64,000 bases of DNA. It comes from Pseudomonas syringae (lineage in GTDB: Bacteria > Pseudomonadota > Gammaproteobacteria > Pseudomonadales > Pseudomonadaceae). Shown one piece after another: positions 17,055-25,399 of the stretch. The notes beneath the pieces are model-generated. The model was not told the origin of the DNA, did not search any database, and saw nothing but the letters and a program-made list of their open reading frames with translations. The position numbers and the translations under genes are program-made. The stretch covers positions 1 to 64,000 of the forward strand of contig NZ_WKCB01000017.1 of assembly GCF_021606685.1 (NCBI RefSeq). Direction: 5' to 3'. How positions within the stretch are numbered: the first letter of the stretch is position 1; every line of letters begins with the position of its first letter.

Positions 17055-18502
17055 GACATTTTGCCTGGCTCACCTTGAGCCTGATCAGCCTGAGCGCCTG
17101 CACCGTCGGCCCGGATTTCCAGCGGCCCCAAGGCCCGCAAGTTAATCAATGGAGCGAGCCCCAGGGTCGTCAGGCCGCCAGCCGCGCCGTCACCGACCCT
17201 TTGCAGGAGCGCTGGTGGGATGTGTTTCACGATGAGCAACTCTCGGCGCTCACACGACGTGCCCTCACCGATAACCTTGACCTGAAACTGGCCAGCAGCC
17301 GCCTGGAGCAAAGCCGCGCCGTGCGCCAGGTGACCACCGCCGAGCGCTACCCGACCGTCAACGCAACCGGCGATTACGCGCGCCAACGCAACAGCGCCAA
17401 AGGCTTGAGCGACCCGTCCGGCAACAACGGCCGTGCGGCGTTCAACCAGTGGGACGCGGGGTTCTCAGCGTCCTGGGAGCTGGACTTCTGGGGCCGCGTC
17501 AAACGCGAAACCGAAGCCGCCGACGCCACCCTGCAAGTAGCCGAAAACGACCGCCGCGCCGTGCTGCTGTCGGTGCTCGCTGAAACCGCCCAGGACTACA
17601 TCCAACTGCGCGGCGTGCAAAACACCCGTGCCGTCACCGAGCAAAACCTCGACGTCGCGCGCCACAGCCTCAAGCTCTCGCAGCTGCGCCTGGGCGACGG
17701 CGTAGCCACCGACCTGGACGTGGCCGAAGCCGCCGCCCAGGTCGCCGCCATCGAAGCGCGCCTGCCGGATCTGCAACAGCGCCAGGACCAGTTGATCAAC
17801 GCCCTGAGCTTGCTGATGGGCGAGCCGCCGCAAGCCTTGCACGCGCAACTGTCCAATGACGCCGCCGTACCGCAGACCCAACGCCAGGTCGCCATCGGCT
17901 TGCCGTCGGAGCTGGCTGAGCGCCGCCCGGATATCCGCCAGGCCGAAGCCCGTTTGCACGCCGCTACCGCCAGCATCGGCGTGGCCAAGGCTGATTTCTA
18001 CCCGCGCATCACCTTGTCGGGCAGCCTCGGTTCCCAGGCCATGCAGCTGTCGGATTTCGGCTCCTGGGGCTCCCGCGCCTTTGCTTTTGGCCCGCAGTTC
18101 AGTTTGCCGCTGTTCAACGGTGGGCGCTTGCAAGGCATGTTGAACCTGCGCGAAGCCCAGCAACAGGAGGCGGCGCTGGCCTACCAGCAAACCGTGCTGC
18201 GCGCCTGGCATGAAATCGATGACCAGTTGACCCGCTACAACGCCAGCCAACTGCGCCGCGACAGCCTCGCCGAAGCCGTGCGCCAGAACCAGATCGCCCT
18301 GACCACCGCGCAGCACCAGTACGTTGAAGGCGTGGTGGATTTCGTCAATGTGCTCACCGTGCAAAGCGCGCTGCTGGCCACGCAAGAGCAGTGGGTGGAA
18401 AGCTCGACCGGTGTGTCGTTGGCCATGGTGGGGCTATACAAAGCCCTCGGCGGCGGGTGGCAATCCGTCTACCCTGAAACCGCCGCCATTCCCGCAGGCT
18501 GA
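17051..18502 (+). CDS. Outer membrane efflux lipoprotein (NodT/OprM family)
   Basis: This TolC-like outer membrane channel has 483 residues. The signal peptide ends in the lipobox LSAC, placing the lipid-modified Cys at residue 17, followed by TVGPDFQRP, typical of the NodT family. Two OEP repeats with long helices (RRALTDNLDLKLASSRLEQSR; RRPDIRQAEARLHAATASIG) are present. The ATGA start overlaps the adaptor gene. It completes the EmrAB-type tripartite pump. Confidence 0.93.
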   Translation: MRHFAWLTLSLISLSACTVGPDFQRPQGPQVNQWSEPQGRQAASRAVTDPLQERWWDVFHDEQLSALTRRALTDNLDLKLASSRLEQSRAVRQVTTAERYPTVNATGDYARQRNSAKGLSDPSGNNGRAAFNQWDAGFSASWELDFWGRVKRETEAADATLQVAENDRRAVLLSVLAETAQDYIQLRGVQNTRAVTEQNLDVARHSLKLSQLRLGDGVATDLDVAEAAAQVAAIEARLPDLQQRQDQLINALSLLMGEPPQALHAQLSNDAAVPQTQRQVAIGLPSELAERRPDIRQAEARLHAATASIGVAKADFYPRITLSGSLGSQAMQLSDFGSWGSRAFAFGPQFSLPLFNGGRLQGMLNLREAQQQEAALAYQQTVLRAWHEIDDQLTRYNASQLRRDSLAEAVRQNQIALTTAQHQYVEGVVDFVNVLTVQSALLATQEQWVESSTGVSLAMVGLYKALGGGWQSVYPETAAIPAG

Positions 18503-18513
18503 CACCCTCCTCA

Positions 18514-18602
18514 TGTGGGAGCGGGCTTGCTCGCGAAAGCGGTAGATCAGCTGTGAATGTGTTGGCTGACACACCGCCTTCGCGAGCAAGCCCGCTCCCA
18601 CA
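18514..18602. repeat. REPIN, GCGGGCTTGCTCGCGA type
   Basis: TGTGGGAGCGGGCTTGCTCG and its inverted partner CGAGCAAGCCCGCTCCCACA flank a short spacer, making a 89-base doublet. Its stem sequence differs from that of the REPIN at 14231, so at least two REP subfamilies are present. It lies between convergent genes and may also stabilise or end both transcripts. Confidence 0.9.
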
Positions 18603-18616
18603 CGGTTATTGCGTAA

Positions 18617-19321
18617 TCACGGGTTCTGCAAGAACACCACATACCCTCGAAACCACTCTCCACCCTTCAGATACCCCGGCTCCTCCCACTCGCCACCCTG
18701 AATCAAGCCGATTTTGAACGGCAACCCGAGCCGATTCATCCGGGGCAAATACGCCGCGTAATCCGGGATGCTGTGGCGGCCCTGGTACGTCTGCACCACC
18801 ACTTCATCCACCACCCCCTTGAGCTGGGCGATAGCGGCCGGGTCGGCGTTGCTGCTCCAGTCCATCAGGCCGGTGATGCTCAGGCGCAGCTCCAAGGGCA
18901 GGCGTTGGCGCAGGTCGCGCAGGAAGTCGGCGTATTCGTGCAGGTACTGGGTGCGGGCGTCGAAGTCGATCTGGATACCGACCACCGGGTTGCCCGCGTC
19001 GCGCCAGCGTTGCACCTGGCCGAGCACTTGGGTGTAGACCCGTTCCGGCCAGTGCAGCGTGTGCGCGCGGTAGACCAGCCAGACTTCGCCGCGCGTGAGG
19101 CGCGGCACGCTGATGCCCTGGGCAATGATCTGCACGCCGCGTTGCGGCGCGCGGCGTGTCGAGTTGATCTGGCCCTGGAGGATGTACAGGGTTTTGGCCT
19201 GCTTGAGCACTGGCTGCGGCGCGACGCCGCTCCACAGCCAGAAGGCGTCATAGTCACGGGCGTCGACGGCAGCGAAGGCCGGGCTTGCCAGCAACAGCCA
19301 GGCGAACCACAGGTGTTTCAC
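18617..19321 (-). CDS. DUF3142-like secreted protein
   Basis: This is a probable periplasmic or lipid-free secreted protein of about 234 residues. The GTG at 19321 is chosen because it overlaps the stop of the preceding gene by four bases (GTGA) and gives a clean signal peptide (MKHLWFAWLLLASPAFA). An earlier in-frame start would add 22 residues without signal character. The mature part resembles DUF3142, with GIQIDFDAR, a TIM-barrel glycosidase-like acidic motif, and WSGVAPQPVL. The enzymatic function is unknown. It is co-transcribed with the larger protein upstream. Confidence 0.8.
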   Translation of the reverse strand: MKHLWFAWLLLASPAFAAVDARDYDAFWLWSGVAPQPVLKQAKTLYILQGQINSTRRAPQRGVQIIAQGISVPRLTRGEVWLVYRAHTLHWPERVYTQVLGQVQRWRDAGNPVVGIQIDFDARTQYLHEYADFLRDLRQRLPLELRLSITGLMDWSSNADPAAIAQLKGVVDEVVVQTYQGRHSIPDYAAYLPRMNRLGLPFKIGLIQGGEWEEPGYLKGGEWFRGYVVFLQNP

Positions 19322-21477
19322 CAGTAGTACTGCAGCGATTTGCCCCACTGGGTATCGGCGAAACCGCTTTTGAGCTGACGGAACCACGCTTTACGCACAG
19401 CGGGCTCAACGTCCTGGCCGCCGCAGCTGTTGTAACCGGCCGGTGCGTAGCAGTTGATCGCGCGGAACAGGGCGTAGGCTCTGTCGGTCTTGGGCGCCTT
19501 GGCGTTGCCGATCACCTGTTTGTAACCGTCCAGGCGCGAGAAGGTTTCACCCTTGAAGCCTGACGCACTGCTGCCCAGGCTGCCGGCGGCGCGGGCCTGC
19601 TCCAGGGGCATGCCGTCCAGGTTGTTGCGCAGGATGAATTCGCCTAGGCAGTTCAGGCCTTGCGGGTTTTTTGCGTCGTTCTGCAAGGTCGCAGCAGTTT
19701 GCGCGATGCTCGGGCAGGCATAGCCGGATTCGGCTTTGTCGCCGTTCCACTGGAACAGTTTCAAGCTCTGGCCGCCGCTGTAGACGTAGCCCAGGCTGGT
19801 GCCCAGTTTGTCCTCAGGGGCTGTGGCTGGCAGTTGCTTGAGGTCGTCGGCAAAGGTTGCGAACTGGCTGCGCAGCAAGTCTTTATAGAGCAGCACGAAT
19901 TGCGCGGTCTGGCGCTCCAGCGGGTCGTTGGCCTGGGTGATCTGCTGGCGCAGCAGCTCAGGCCCTGCGACGTTGCGCAGCAGTATGTAGCGCACCTGCT
20001 TGGCGCTGATCGGCGAGTCGGCCGCGAACACTTTGGCCAACTGGCCGCTGCGTTCGTAGTTCATTGCCAGGGCCAGCTCAAGCTGGTCGCGTTGCAGGGG
20101 TTGCTTGGCGAGTGGCAGCAATTGCAGCCACAGCGCTTCGGCGGCCTTCCAGTCTTGCTTGGCTTCCAGAGCCAGGGCGCGCAGGGTCTGCTGGCTGAAG
20201 GCGAAGTAATCCAGGCTCGACGGTACAGCCTCGGGCAGGTGCTTCAAGGCGGCGTCGGGTTGATGCTCGACGTACAGGGCGAACGCCGCTTGCAGGTAGT
20301 CGAACAGGGCCGGATCGTTGGCAAACACGCTTTTCTGTGCGTCGAGGTCGGCTCGGGTCAGGCTGGGTGGGGTGTGGGCGCGCATCGACATCAAGTCGGT
20401 GACGAGCTGGATCATCGGGGTTGTGAGGGTGCCGCGATAGCTCATCAACAGCTTGAGGTCAGCCTCTTCCACCAGTTCATCCAGGCTCACGTTGCGCTCG
20501 GCGTCGGTGGCTTGCGCCAGTTGCCAGGCGTAAGCCTCGGCGAGCTTGTCGGCGTCGTCGGCCAACCAATACACCCGGCGCAGCAGCCCGCGTGCGGAGG
20601 CGGCGTAGTCGCCCTGTGGATAAGTTTTCAGGTAGTTGAGAAAGCCCTGTTCGGCAGCGGCCAGGGCGGCCTTATCCACATGCTCGAGTTGCGGCATGTC
20701 GTATTGGTCGAACGCTTGAGCCTGGGCCTGGTTGAGTGACGTGCGCGCGGCCATGTACAGCGCAGTTTCCTTCAGCCAGGGCAACTCGCTGCTGCTGGCG
20801 GCGGCAAAGCCGCGTTCGGCTTCACCGAAGCGACCACTGTAGAAGTCCGCGGCCGCTTGCAGGTAGGTGCGCAGCAGGCGGCCGTTGGAGGAGTCGATCG
20901 GCTTGGCGACAATCTGGCCATCCGAACTGCAGGTGGTGAGCAACTGCAGCCGCGCCTTGACCAGTTCATCGCGCTCGGCGGCGGGCACGTCGGCCTTGAT
21001 GACCTGGCTGATAAACGCGGTGGCGCTGTCGTCGTTGTTGCTGCGGCAGCGGCTGCCTTCGCCGCTGAGGAACGCGTCACCGGCGGCCTCGGCGTTGTCA
21101 CGCTGGATACCCAGGGGTTTGAGCAGGGCGTCGAGTTCGGCGGTACGCGAGTTGTCCGGCTGGTTGTCGGGTTCTTCGTTTGTCGCGGGCACAGGCGTCA
21201 GGCGATACACGGCAAACGGCACCGGGCCAAAGCCCTGGGCCAGGTCGTCTGCGCTCAAGGCATTGGGCGTCAGGGCGGCGGCTTTCTTGTCGGCCAGCAG
21301 CAGGCGCAGGTTCACACGACTGTCGTTGCCGGGGCTGAGGAAGGGCTGGTTGCTGCAGGCGTCGAGGCTGTCACGCGAGACACGCCAGTCGGGGTAGCAC
21401 GAATCGTCTGAGCTGGCCTGGGCCGGTAGGGAAATGGCGGCGAGCAGTGCCAGGGGTGACAGAAAACCGATGCGCAT
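19318..21477 (-). CDS. Large periplasmic protein with helical repeats, function unknown
   Basis: This 719-residue protein starts with a signal peptide (MRIGFLSPLALLAAISLPAQA) and continues with a Cys-containing segment (SCYPDWRVSRDSLDAC). Most of it is Ala/Leu-rich helical pairs that look like TPR or SEL1-type repeats, for example AEQGFLNYLKTYPQGDYAASARGLLRR, the outer membrane lipoprotein-assembly-like pattern. No catalytic motif is recognised. It is translationally coupled with the DUF3142 gene, so both may work on the envelope. I do not recognise a named family. Confidence 0.75.
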   Translation of the reverse strand: MRIGFLSPLALLAAISLPAQASSDDSCYPDWRVSRDSLDACSNQPFLSPGNDSRVNLRLLLADKKAAALTPNALSADDLAQGFGPVPFAVYRLTPVPATNEEPDNQPDNSRTAELDALLKPLGIQRDNAEAAGDAFLSGEGSRCRSNNDDSATAFISQVIKADVPAAERDELVKARLQLLTTCSSDGQIVAKPIDSSNGRLLRTYLQAAADFYSGRFGEAERGFAAASSSELPWLKETALYMAARTSLNQAQAQAFDQYDMPQLEHVDKAALAAAEQGFLNYLKTYPQGDYAASARGLLRRVYWLADDADKLAEAYAWQLAQATDAERNVSLDELVEEADLKLLMSYRGTLTTPMIQLVTDLMSMRAHTPPSLTRADLDAQKSVFANDPALFDYLQAAFALYVEHQPDAALKHLPEAVPSSLDYFAFSQQTLRALALEAKQDWKAAEALWLQLLPLAKQPLQRDQLELALAMNYERSGQLAKVFAADSPISAKQVRYILLRNVAGPELLRQQITQANDPLERQTAQFVLLYKDLLRSQFATFADDLKQLPATAPEDKLGTSLGYVYSGGQSLKLFQWNGDKAESGYACPSIAQTAATLQNDAKNPQGLNCLGEFILRNNLDGMPLEQARAAGSLGSSASGFKGETFSRLDGYKQVIGNAKAPKTDRAYALFRAINCYAPAGYNSCGGQDVEPAVRKAWFRQLKSGFADTQWGKSLQYYW

Positions 21478-21656
21478 GACGTGTCCTTGATCCTGAGTCC
21501 TTGGAGGGGCGCAATAATAGCTTGTTCCTGCTGGCGCTTAGGTGAAGCCCTACACAAAATGCTGATTTGTCCGATTCCAGAAGCGAGTCAGAGGCTTTTG
21601 TCCTAGAGTGGCGGTGGTTGCACTGAGGCAGTCAGGGCAGTGGCAGGGGAATCGAA

Positions 21657-23258
21657 GTGCGACGGTCTGTGGTAGAGCAAAACGGTAAGGCCGGGGCGGC
21701 AACCGCGTTCAACCGCCTCGCGTGGGAGGGCGTCGGTTGGCTCGGCCGACTGTGGTGGGTGCCGATCCTGGCACTGGCTATGGCCCTACGGTTTTACCAC
21801 CTGACGTCGGCGGCGATCTGGGGCGACGAAGGCTCCAGCCTGCTGCTCAGTGAATACGCTGCGGCCGACCTGTGGTTTCACGCGGCCCATGATGTGCACC
21901 CGCCGCTGTATTTCTTCATGCTGCGCGGCTGGATCGAACTGTTCGGCGACGGCATCTGGTCGATACGCGGCATGAGCGCCCTGCCTGGCGTGGTGGCCGT
22001 GGGCCTGGGCATCTGGCTCACGCGGCAGTTGTCCACCCGGTGTGCGGCCGTGCTGGCTGGTGTCCTGCTGGCACTGCTGCCGACGGCGGTGCGCTACAGC
22101 CAGGAAGTGCGCATGTACTCGCTGCTGGCCGTGTGGCTGTTGGCCGCCACGCTGGCGCTGGTGTACTGGGTGCGGCAACCCGAGCGCACGCGTTATCTCA
22201 TCGCGTATGTCGTGTTGATGAGTGCCGGTTTCTATACCCACTACTTCACCGCGCTGTGCGTGCTGGTGCATTGGGCCTACCTGGGTGTGCTGTGTTGGCC
22301 TCAACCGCGCGGGCAGCGCCTGATCGTGCGCCCGGCGTGGTGGTTGACCAACGTCGCGATTGTGCTGTTGTACCTGCCCTGGCTGCCGAACCTGGTGGAC
22401 CTGGTCCTGCATGTCGAAGAGCTCAATGTGGGCGGGGATATCGGCTGGGAAGAACCGGTCACCCTGTTCTCCCTGCCGTCGATGCTCTGGCAGTTCTTGC
22501 TCCAGGATGAAGGCGATGGTGTCTGGCTGCCGATGTTCTGGCTGTTACCGTGCTTGCTGATCGCGCTTGTCGTAGTGACCGCCGCGCGCGACCGCGAGCG
22601 CTACCGGCCCGCCAGCCTGCCGGCGCTGTTGTTCTTGCTGCCGTTGTTGCTGGTGTACGCGGTGTCGTTTATTTCACCGGTGTTTATCGAGCGCTACCTG
22701 ACCGTGTACGCCCTGGGCCTGCCAATCGTGGTGGCTATAGCCATCGACCGTCTGCCGCCGCGCCTGTCACTGCTGGGGGTGGGGGTGTTTGTGCTGTTTG
22801 TGGGCGTAGAACTGGCGGGTCTCAAAAATACTTTAACCGTGGATGAACACGACCAATTCAACGTGCCGGTGGAGTTCGTCAATCGCAACTACCAGGAAGA
22901 CGACCGCATCGTCCTCAGCGACATGCTGTGGTACCTCAGCTACGTCTATTACGACCAGACCGACGCCCAGTTGCAGCTGTACACACCGCCCAAGCCCGAT
23001 GGCACGCCAACCCGGCCGAATGCCTATGGCTTCGGCACGCTGGTGGACCAGGATGGCGGGCGCATCTACCTCGACCATCTGTCGGCGTTGCCTGCCGGCA
23101 CCCGTCGCGTGTGGTTGATCAGCAGCGACGACACGGACGACTTCGCACCGCTGCCAGACGGCTGGCGCGAACTCAGTCGCCAGGACGGCGGCGGCGCGCG
23201 TGCCCGCTTGTTCGTGTTGTGCAACGCGGCGCCGCCGCAACCCCAAGGCTGCCGCTAG
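21657..23258 (+). CDS. GT39/ArnT-like membrane glycosyltransferase
   Basis: This polytopic inner-membrane protein of 533 residues is of the dolichyl-/undecaprenyl-phosphate sugar transferase type (GT39/PMT_2). After helix 1 comes IWGDEGSS, whose Asp-Glu is the expected catalytic acidic motif at the periplasmic loop, then DVHPPLYFFML, also typical of the family. About ten further hydrophobic segments follow and a C-terminal soluble domain ends the protein. The start is GTG at 21657, preceded by AGGGGAA. It has no sugar-pathway neighbours, so the acceptor (lipid A, protein or polysaccharide) is unknown. Confidence 0.85.
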   Translation: MRRSVVEQNGKAGAATAFNRLAWEGVGWLGRLWWVPILALAMALRFYHLTSAAIWGDEGSSLLLSEYAAADLWFHAAHDVHPPLYFFMLRGWIELFGDGIWSIRGMSALPGVVAVGLGIWLTRQLSTRCAAVLAGVLLALLPTAVRYSQEVRMYSLLAVWLLAATLALVYWVRQPERTRYLIAYVVLMSAGFYTHYFTALCVLVHWAYLGVLCWPQPRGQRLIVRPAWWLTNVAIVLLYLPWLPNLVDLVLHVEELNVGGDIGWEEPVTLFSLPSMLWQFLLQDEGDGVWLPMFWLLPCLLIALVVVTAARDRERYRPASLPALLFLLPLLLVYAVSFISPVFIERYLTVYALGLPIVVAIAIDRLPPRLSLLGVGVFVLFVGVELAGLKNTLTVDEHDQFNVPVEFVNRNYQEDDRIVLSDMLWYLSYVYYDQTDAQLQLYTPPKPDGTPTRPNAYGFGTLVDQDGGRIYLDHLSALPAGTRRVWLISSDDTDDFAPLPDGWRELSRQDGGGARARLFVLCNAAPPQPQGCR

Positions 23259-23291
23259 ACTCGTTTAAACCTTTGCCATCAGGAGCCCACC

Positions 23292-23537
23292 ATGGAATCG
23301 CCAGTGCACAGCCTACCCTCACTGTTCAAGCAGCTTGGCCTGCCGGACGACCCGGTCAGCATTGAACAGTTCGTGGCCGCTCATTCGCCGCTCAAGCCGG
23401 ATTTGAAATTGGCCGATGCGTTTTTCTGGACGGCCAGCCAGCGCGCATTTTTGCGCGAGGAAATTCTGGAGGATGCGGATTGGGCTGAGGTGGTGGATGA
23501 GTTGAATCTGATGTTGCGGGGTGGGCGAGGGGTGTGA
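23292..23537 (+). CDS. DUF2789 small protein
   Basis: This 81-residue acidic protein fits the DUF2789 pattern: HSLPSLFKQLGLP near the N-terminus and FWTASQRAFLREEILEDADWAEVVDELN in the C-terminal half. AGGAG stands seven bases before the ATG. Function unknown; it is soluble and widespread in pseudomonads. Confidence 0.88.
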   Translation: MESPVHSLPSLFKQLGLPDDPVSIEQFVAAHSPLKPDLKLADAFFWTASQRAFLREEILEDADWAEVVDELNLMLRGGRGV

Positions 23538-23680
23538 CGCAACGGGCTTTAAACGAGCAGTCAAATTGCCCTGAGGTAGCAGGTTAGGAAGTTTCCTATC
23601 GACTAAACGGAAGTGGACGATAGCGACCAGCGTGAGGAGCCCTGTATTAACAGGCGCTGATTTCCTCCTCTGGAATAAGC

Positions 23681-24334
23681 ATGAAACGACTAATTCCTCG
23701 CGCGGATATTGAAAAGTATGACCTCGCAAAAATCGAGAGCCCTTATTTTTCTGTAATCAAGGTCAGAGAGTTCTTCCGTGCACCTTTTGCACTGCCGGGG
23801 CTGAGTGAGCTTCTTAATGAGTGCGGTTTATCCCCTGTTTGTTGTCCCACGGGAAAAGATCAGCATCGGGTGCTGGACAAACTGGCAGCCGGAGATTGGT
23901 TGTTCTTGATGGATCATCCCTTTCTTCCTCTGAGTAGAGAATGTCGCGTTAGATATGGGCATTTGATGGGGCGTCGGCGTTATATCGGCCCGGGTAAATG
24001 GGAGAAGGTCGGTATTGATTATGACGGTGTTAAAAACACCGCGATCCTGGCCGCTAATCGGCTGGTTTCCTTAGGGGATGAGGGGCGAGTATTTGCATCG
24101 AGCGGCAAGGATCTCGCGAACACCACAAGGGTTATGACCCAACGATGGGTAAGGCTTGATAGTCGCGATGAGCAACTCACCCACCAATCGGTTGAGCGTC
24201 GGTACGGTGAGCTGCGGCACGTCAAGCAACGCTATCTTGAGGGGGATGATAGCTGGCAAGTGGGTGGCCAATCATGGCACTGGCAACCTGTAACACCGGA
24301 TATAGCCTACGAATACAAGGATGATGAGACATGA
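23681..24334 (+). CDS. Hypothetical protein, cassette gene 1
   Basis: This is an unrecognised soluble protein of 217 residues. It has two Cys in LSPVCCPTG, no signal peptide and no membrane segment; the C-terminus is acidic (YEYKDDET). It is AT-richer than the genes on both sides and overlaps the following membrane-protein gene (ATGA at 24331). The pair has the size and coupling seen in effector/immunity or toxin/antitoxin sets, but nothing in the sequence proves that. Confidence 0.75.
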   Translation: MKRLIPRADIEKYDLAKIESPYFSVIKVREFFRAPFALPGLSELLNECGLSPVCCPTGKDQHRVLDKLAAGDWLFLMDHPFLPLSRECRVRYGHLMGRRRYIGPGKWEKVGIDYDGVKNTAILAANRLVSLGDEGRVFASSGKDLANTTRVMTQRWVRLDSRDEQLTHQSVERRYGELRHVKQRYLEGDDSWQVGGQSWHWQPVTPDIAYEYKDDET

Positions 24335-24768
24335 CGCGTAAGCAGGTTTTCTGGTTTTGGGGTGGGATGGATGCCATCTATTTGGCTCGGTATGTCATCA
24401 CCAGCGCAATGGGCGGAAGAGTTCCCTATTTTAGTGATGCACAGAGTGCGCTATGGCTTCTACGCGAGCACAGTGTTGTACCGCTTTATATGTTTGGGTT
24501 TGCCATGTTGTTGCAAGTCTCCGTCATCATCTCTTGTGTGCTCTTTTTCCTCAAAAGCGCAGCAGTAAAATGGGTTGTCTATCTTCAAACACCGTTGCGG
24601 CTAGCCTTAGTAGTTCCTTCCGTCTCGCTCCTGTTTTTGGGCGCTAAGGCAGTTCCAAGCTATAACCTGGTGTTAATGGCTGCGTTGCTCGTTCTATCCG
24701 AAACAGCGAAGGTCTGGAGCGTTTGGCGGTGGAGCAGACGGAATGCCCATGCCGAACAGCCGGCCTAA
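24331..24768 (+). CDS. Hypothetical four-helix membrane protein, cassette gene 2
   Basis: This 145-residue protein has four hydrophobic segments, roughly at residues 5-25, 45-75, 78-98 and 105-127, and a basic C-terminus (WRWSRRNAHAE). Its start is fused with the stop of the gene before it, so it is made together with that protein. No family is recognised. An immunity or partner role is a guess from the pairing. Confidence 0.75.
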   Translation: MTRKQVFWFWGGMDAIYLARYVITSAMGGRVPYFSDAQSALWLLREHSVVPLYMFGFAMLLQVSVIISCVLFFLKSAAVKWVVYLQTPLRLALVVPSVSLLFLGAKAVPSYNLVLMAALLVLSETAKVWSVWRWSRRNAHAEQPA

Positions 24769-24926
24769 GGCCACCTCGGATCTAAATGTGGGAGGGTCGG
24801 TGTTGCAGCTACTGCTGAAAACCCACCACCCACGCCAGAACCGGCTTTACTCCTCCCTACCTCTTCCCACCACCCATCAGCAAAATTGTTTCAAAACTTG
24901 ACGCATTTGGTGTCATCCATCATATT

Positions 24927-24959
24927 GATAGTTAGCAAACTAACTGTATGCGAACTATC
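24927..24959. promoter_or_regulatory. Candidate MarR operator
   Basis: Immediately before the MarR start lies GATAGTT ... AACTATC as outer arms (24927-24933 and 24953-24959), with an inner dyad GTTAG-CAAA-CTAAC (24931-24944). MarR proteins often bind such palindromes overlapping their own promoter. It is the only strong dyad in the 193-base region and is placed for autoregulation of the whole efflux operon. Confidence 0.6.
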
Positions 24960-24961
24960 CA

Positions 24962-25399
24962 GTGTCCCAGACCCTTGAACAACTCCACATGAACCTCAGC
25001 AGCAGCATGGTGGTGGGCGCCCGTAACTGGCGCAAAATCTGCCAGACCACGCTGGTGAGCTATGGTATTTCCGAAGCCTGCGCCGTGCCGTTGTTGATGA
25101 TCGGCCGCTTGGGCGATGGCGTGCATCAGGTCAAAGTGGCCCAGGCGTCGGGGATGGAAAGCCCGTCGCTGGTGCGCTTGCTCGACCGCTTGTGCCACGA
25201 CGGTTACGTGTGCCGCACCGAAGATGCCCACGACCGTCGCGCCAAGGCCCTGAGCCTGACCGAGCGCGGCCGTGAGCTGGTGCAAGCAGTGGAGGCGCAG
25301 TTGGTGCGCCTGCGCAAGGATGTACTGGCGGATATCGCCCCCAATGATCTGGAAGCCGCGCTGCGGGTGTTGCGCGCCTTCGAGGCAGCGACCCCTTGA
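24962..25399 (+). CDS. MarR-family transcriptional regulator
   Basis: This 145-residue winged-helix repressor begins at a GTG. The DNA-binding part is seen in VKVAQASGMESPSLVRLLDRLCHDGYVCRTEDAHDRRAKALSLTERG, with the wing D-x-R-R-A-K motif. It is the first gene of a five-gene efflux operon and has a palindromic site just in front. It probably represses the pump until an aromatic acid or similar compound is bound. Confidence 0.92.
   Translation: MSQTLEQLHMNLSSSMVVGARNWRKICQTTLVSYGISEACAVPLLMIGRLGDGVHQVKVAQASGMESPSLVRLLDRLCHDGYVCRTEDAHDRRAKALSLTERGRELVQAVEAQLVRLRKDVLADIAPNDLEAALRVLRAFEAATP

Noticed and set aside
24785-24801. AAATGTGGGAGGGTCGG as another REPIN
   Set aside because: It looks like one decayed REP half with no inverted partner nearby, so it was not listed as a doublet.
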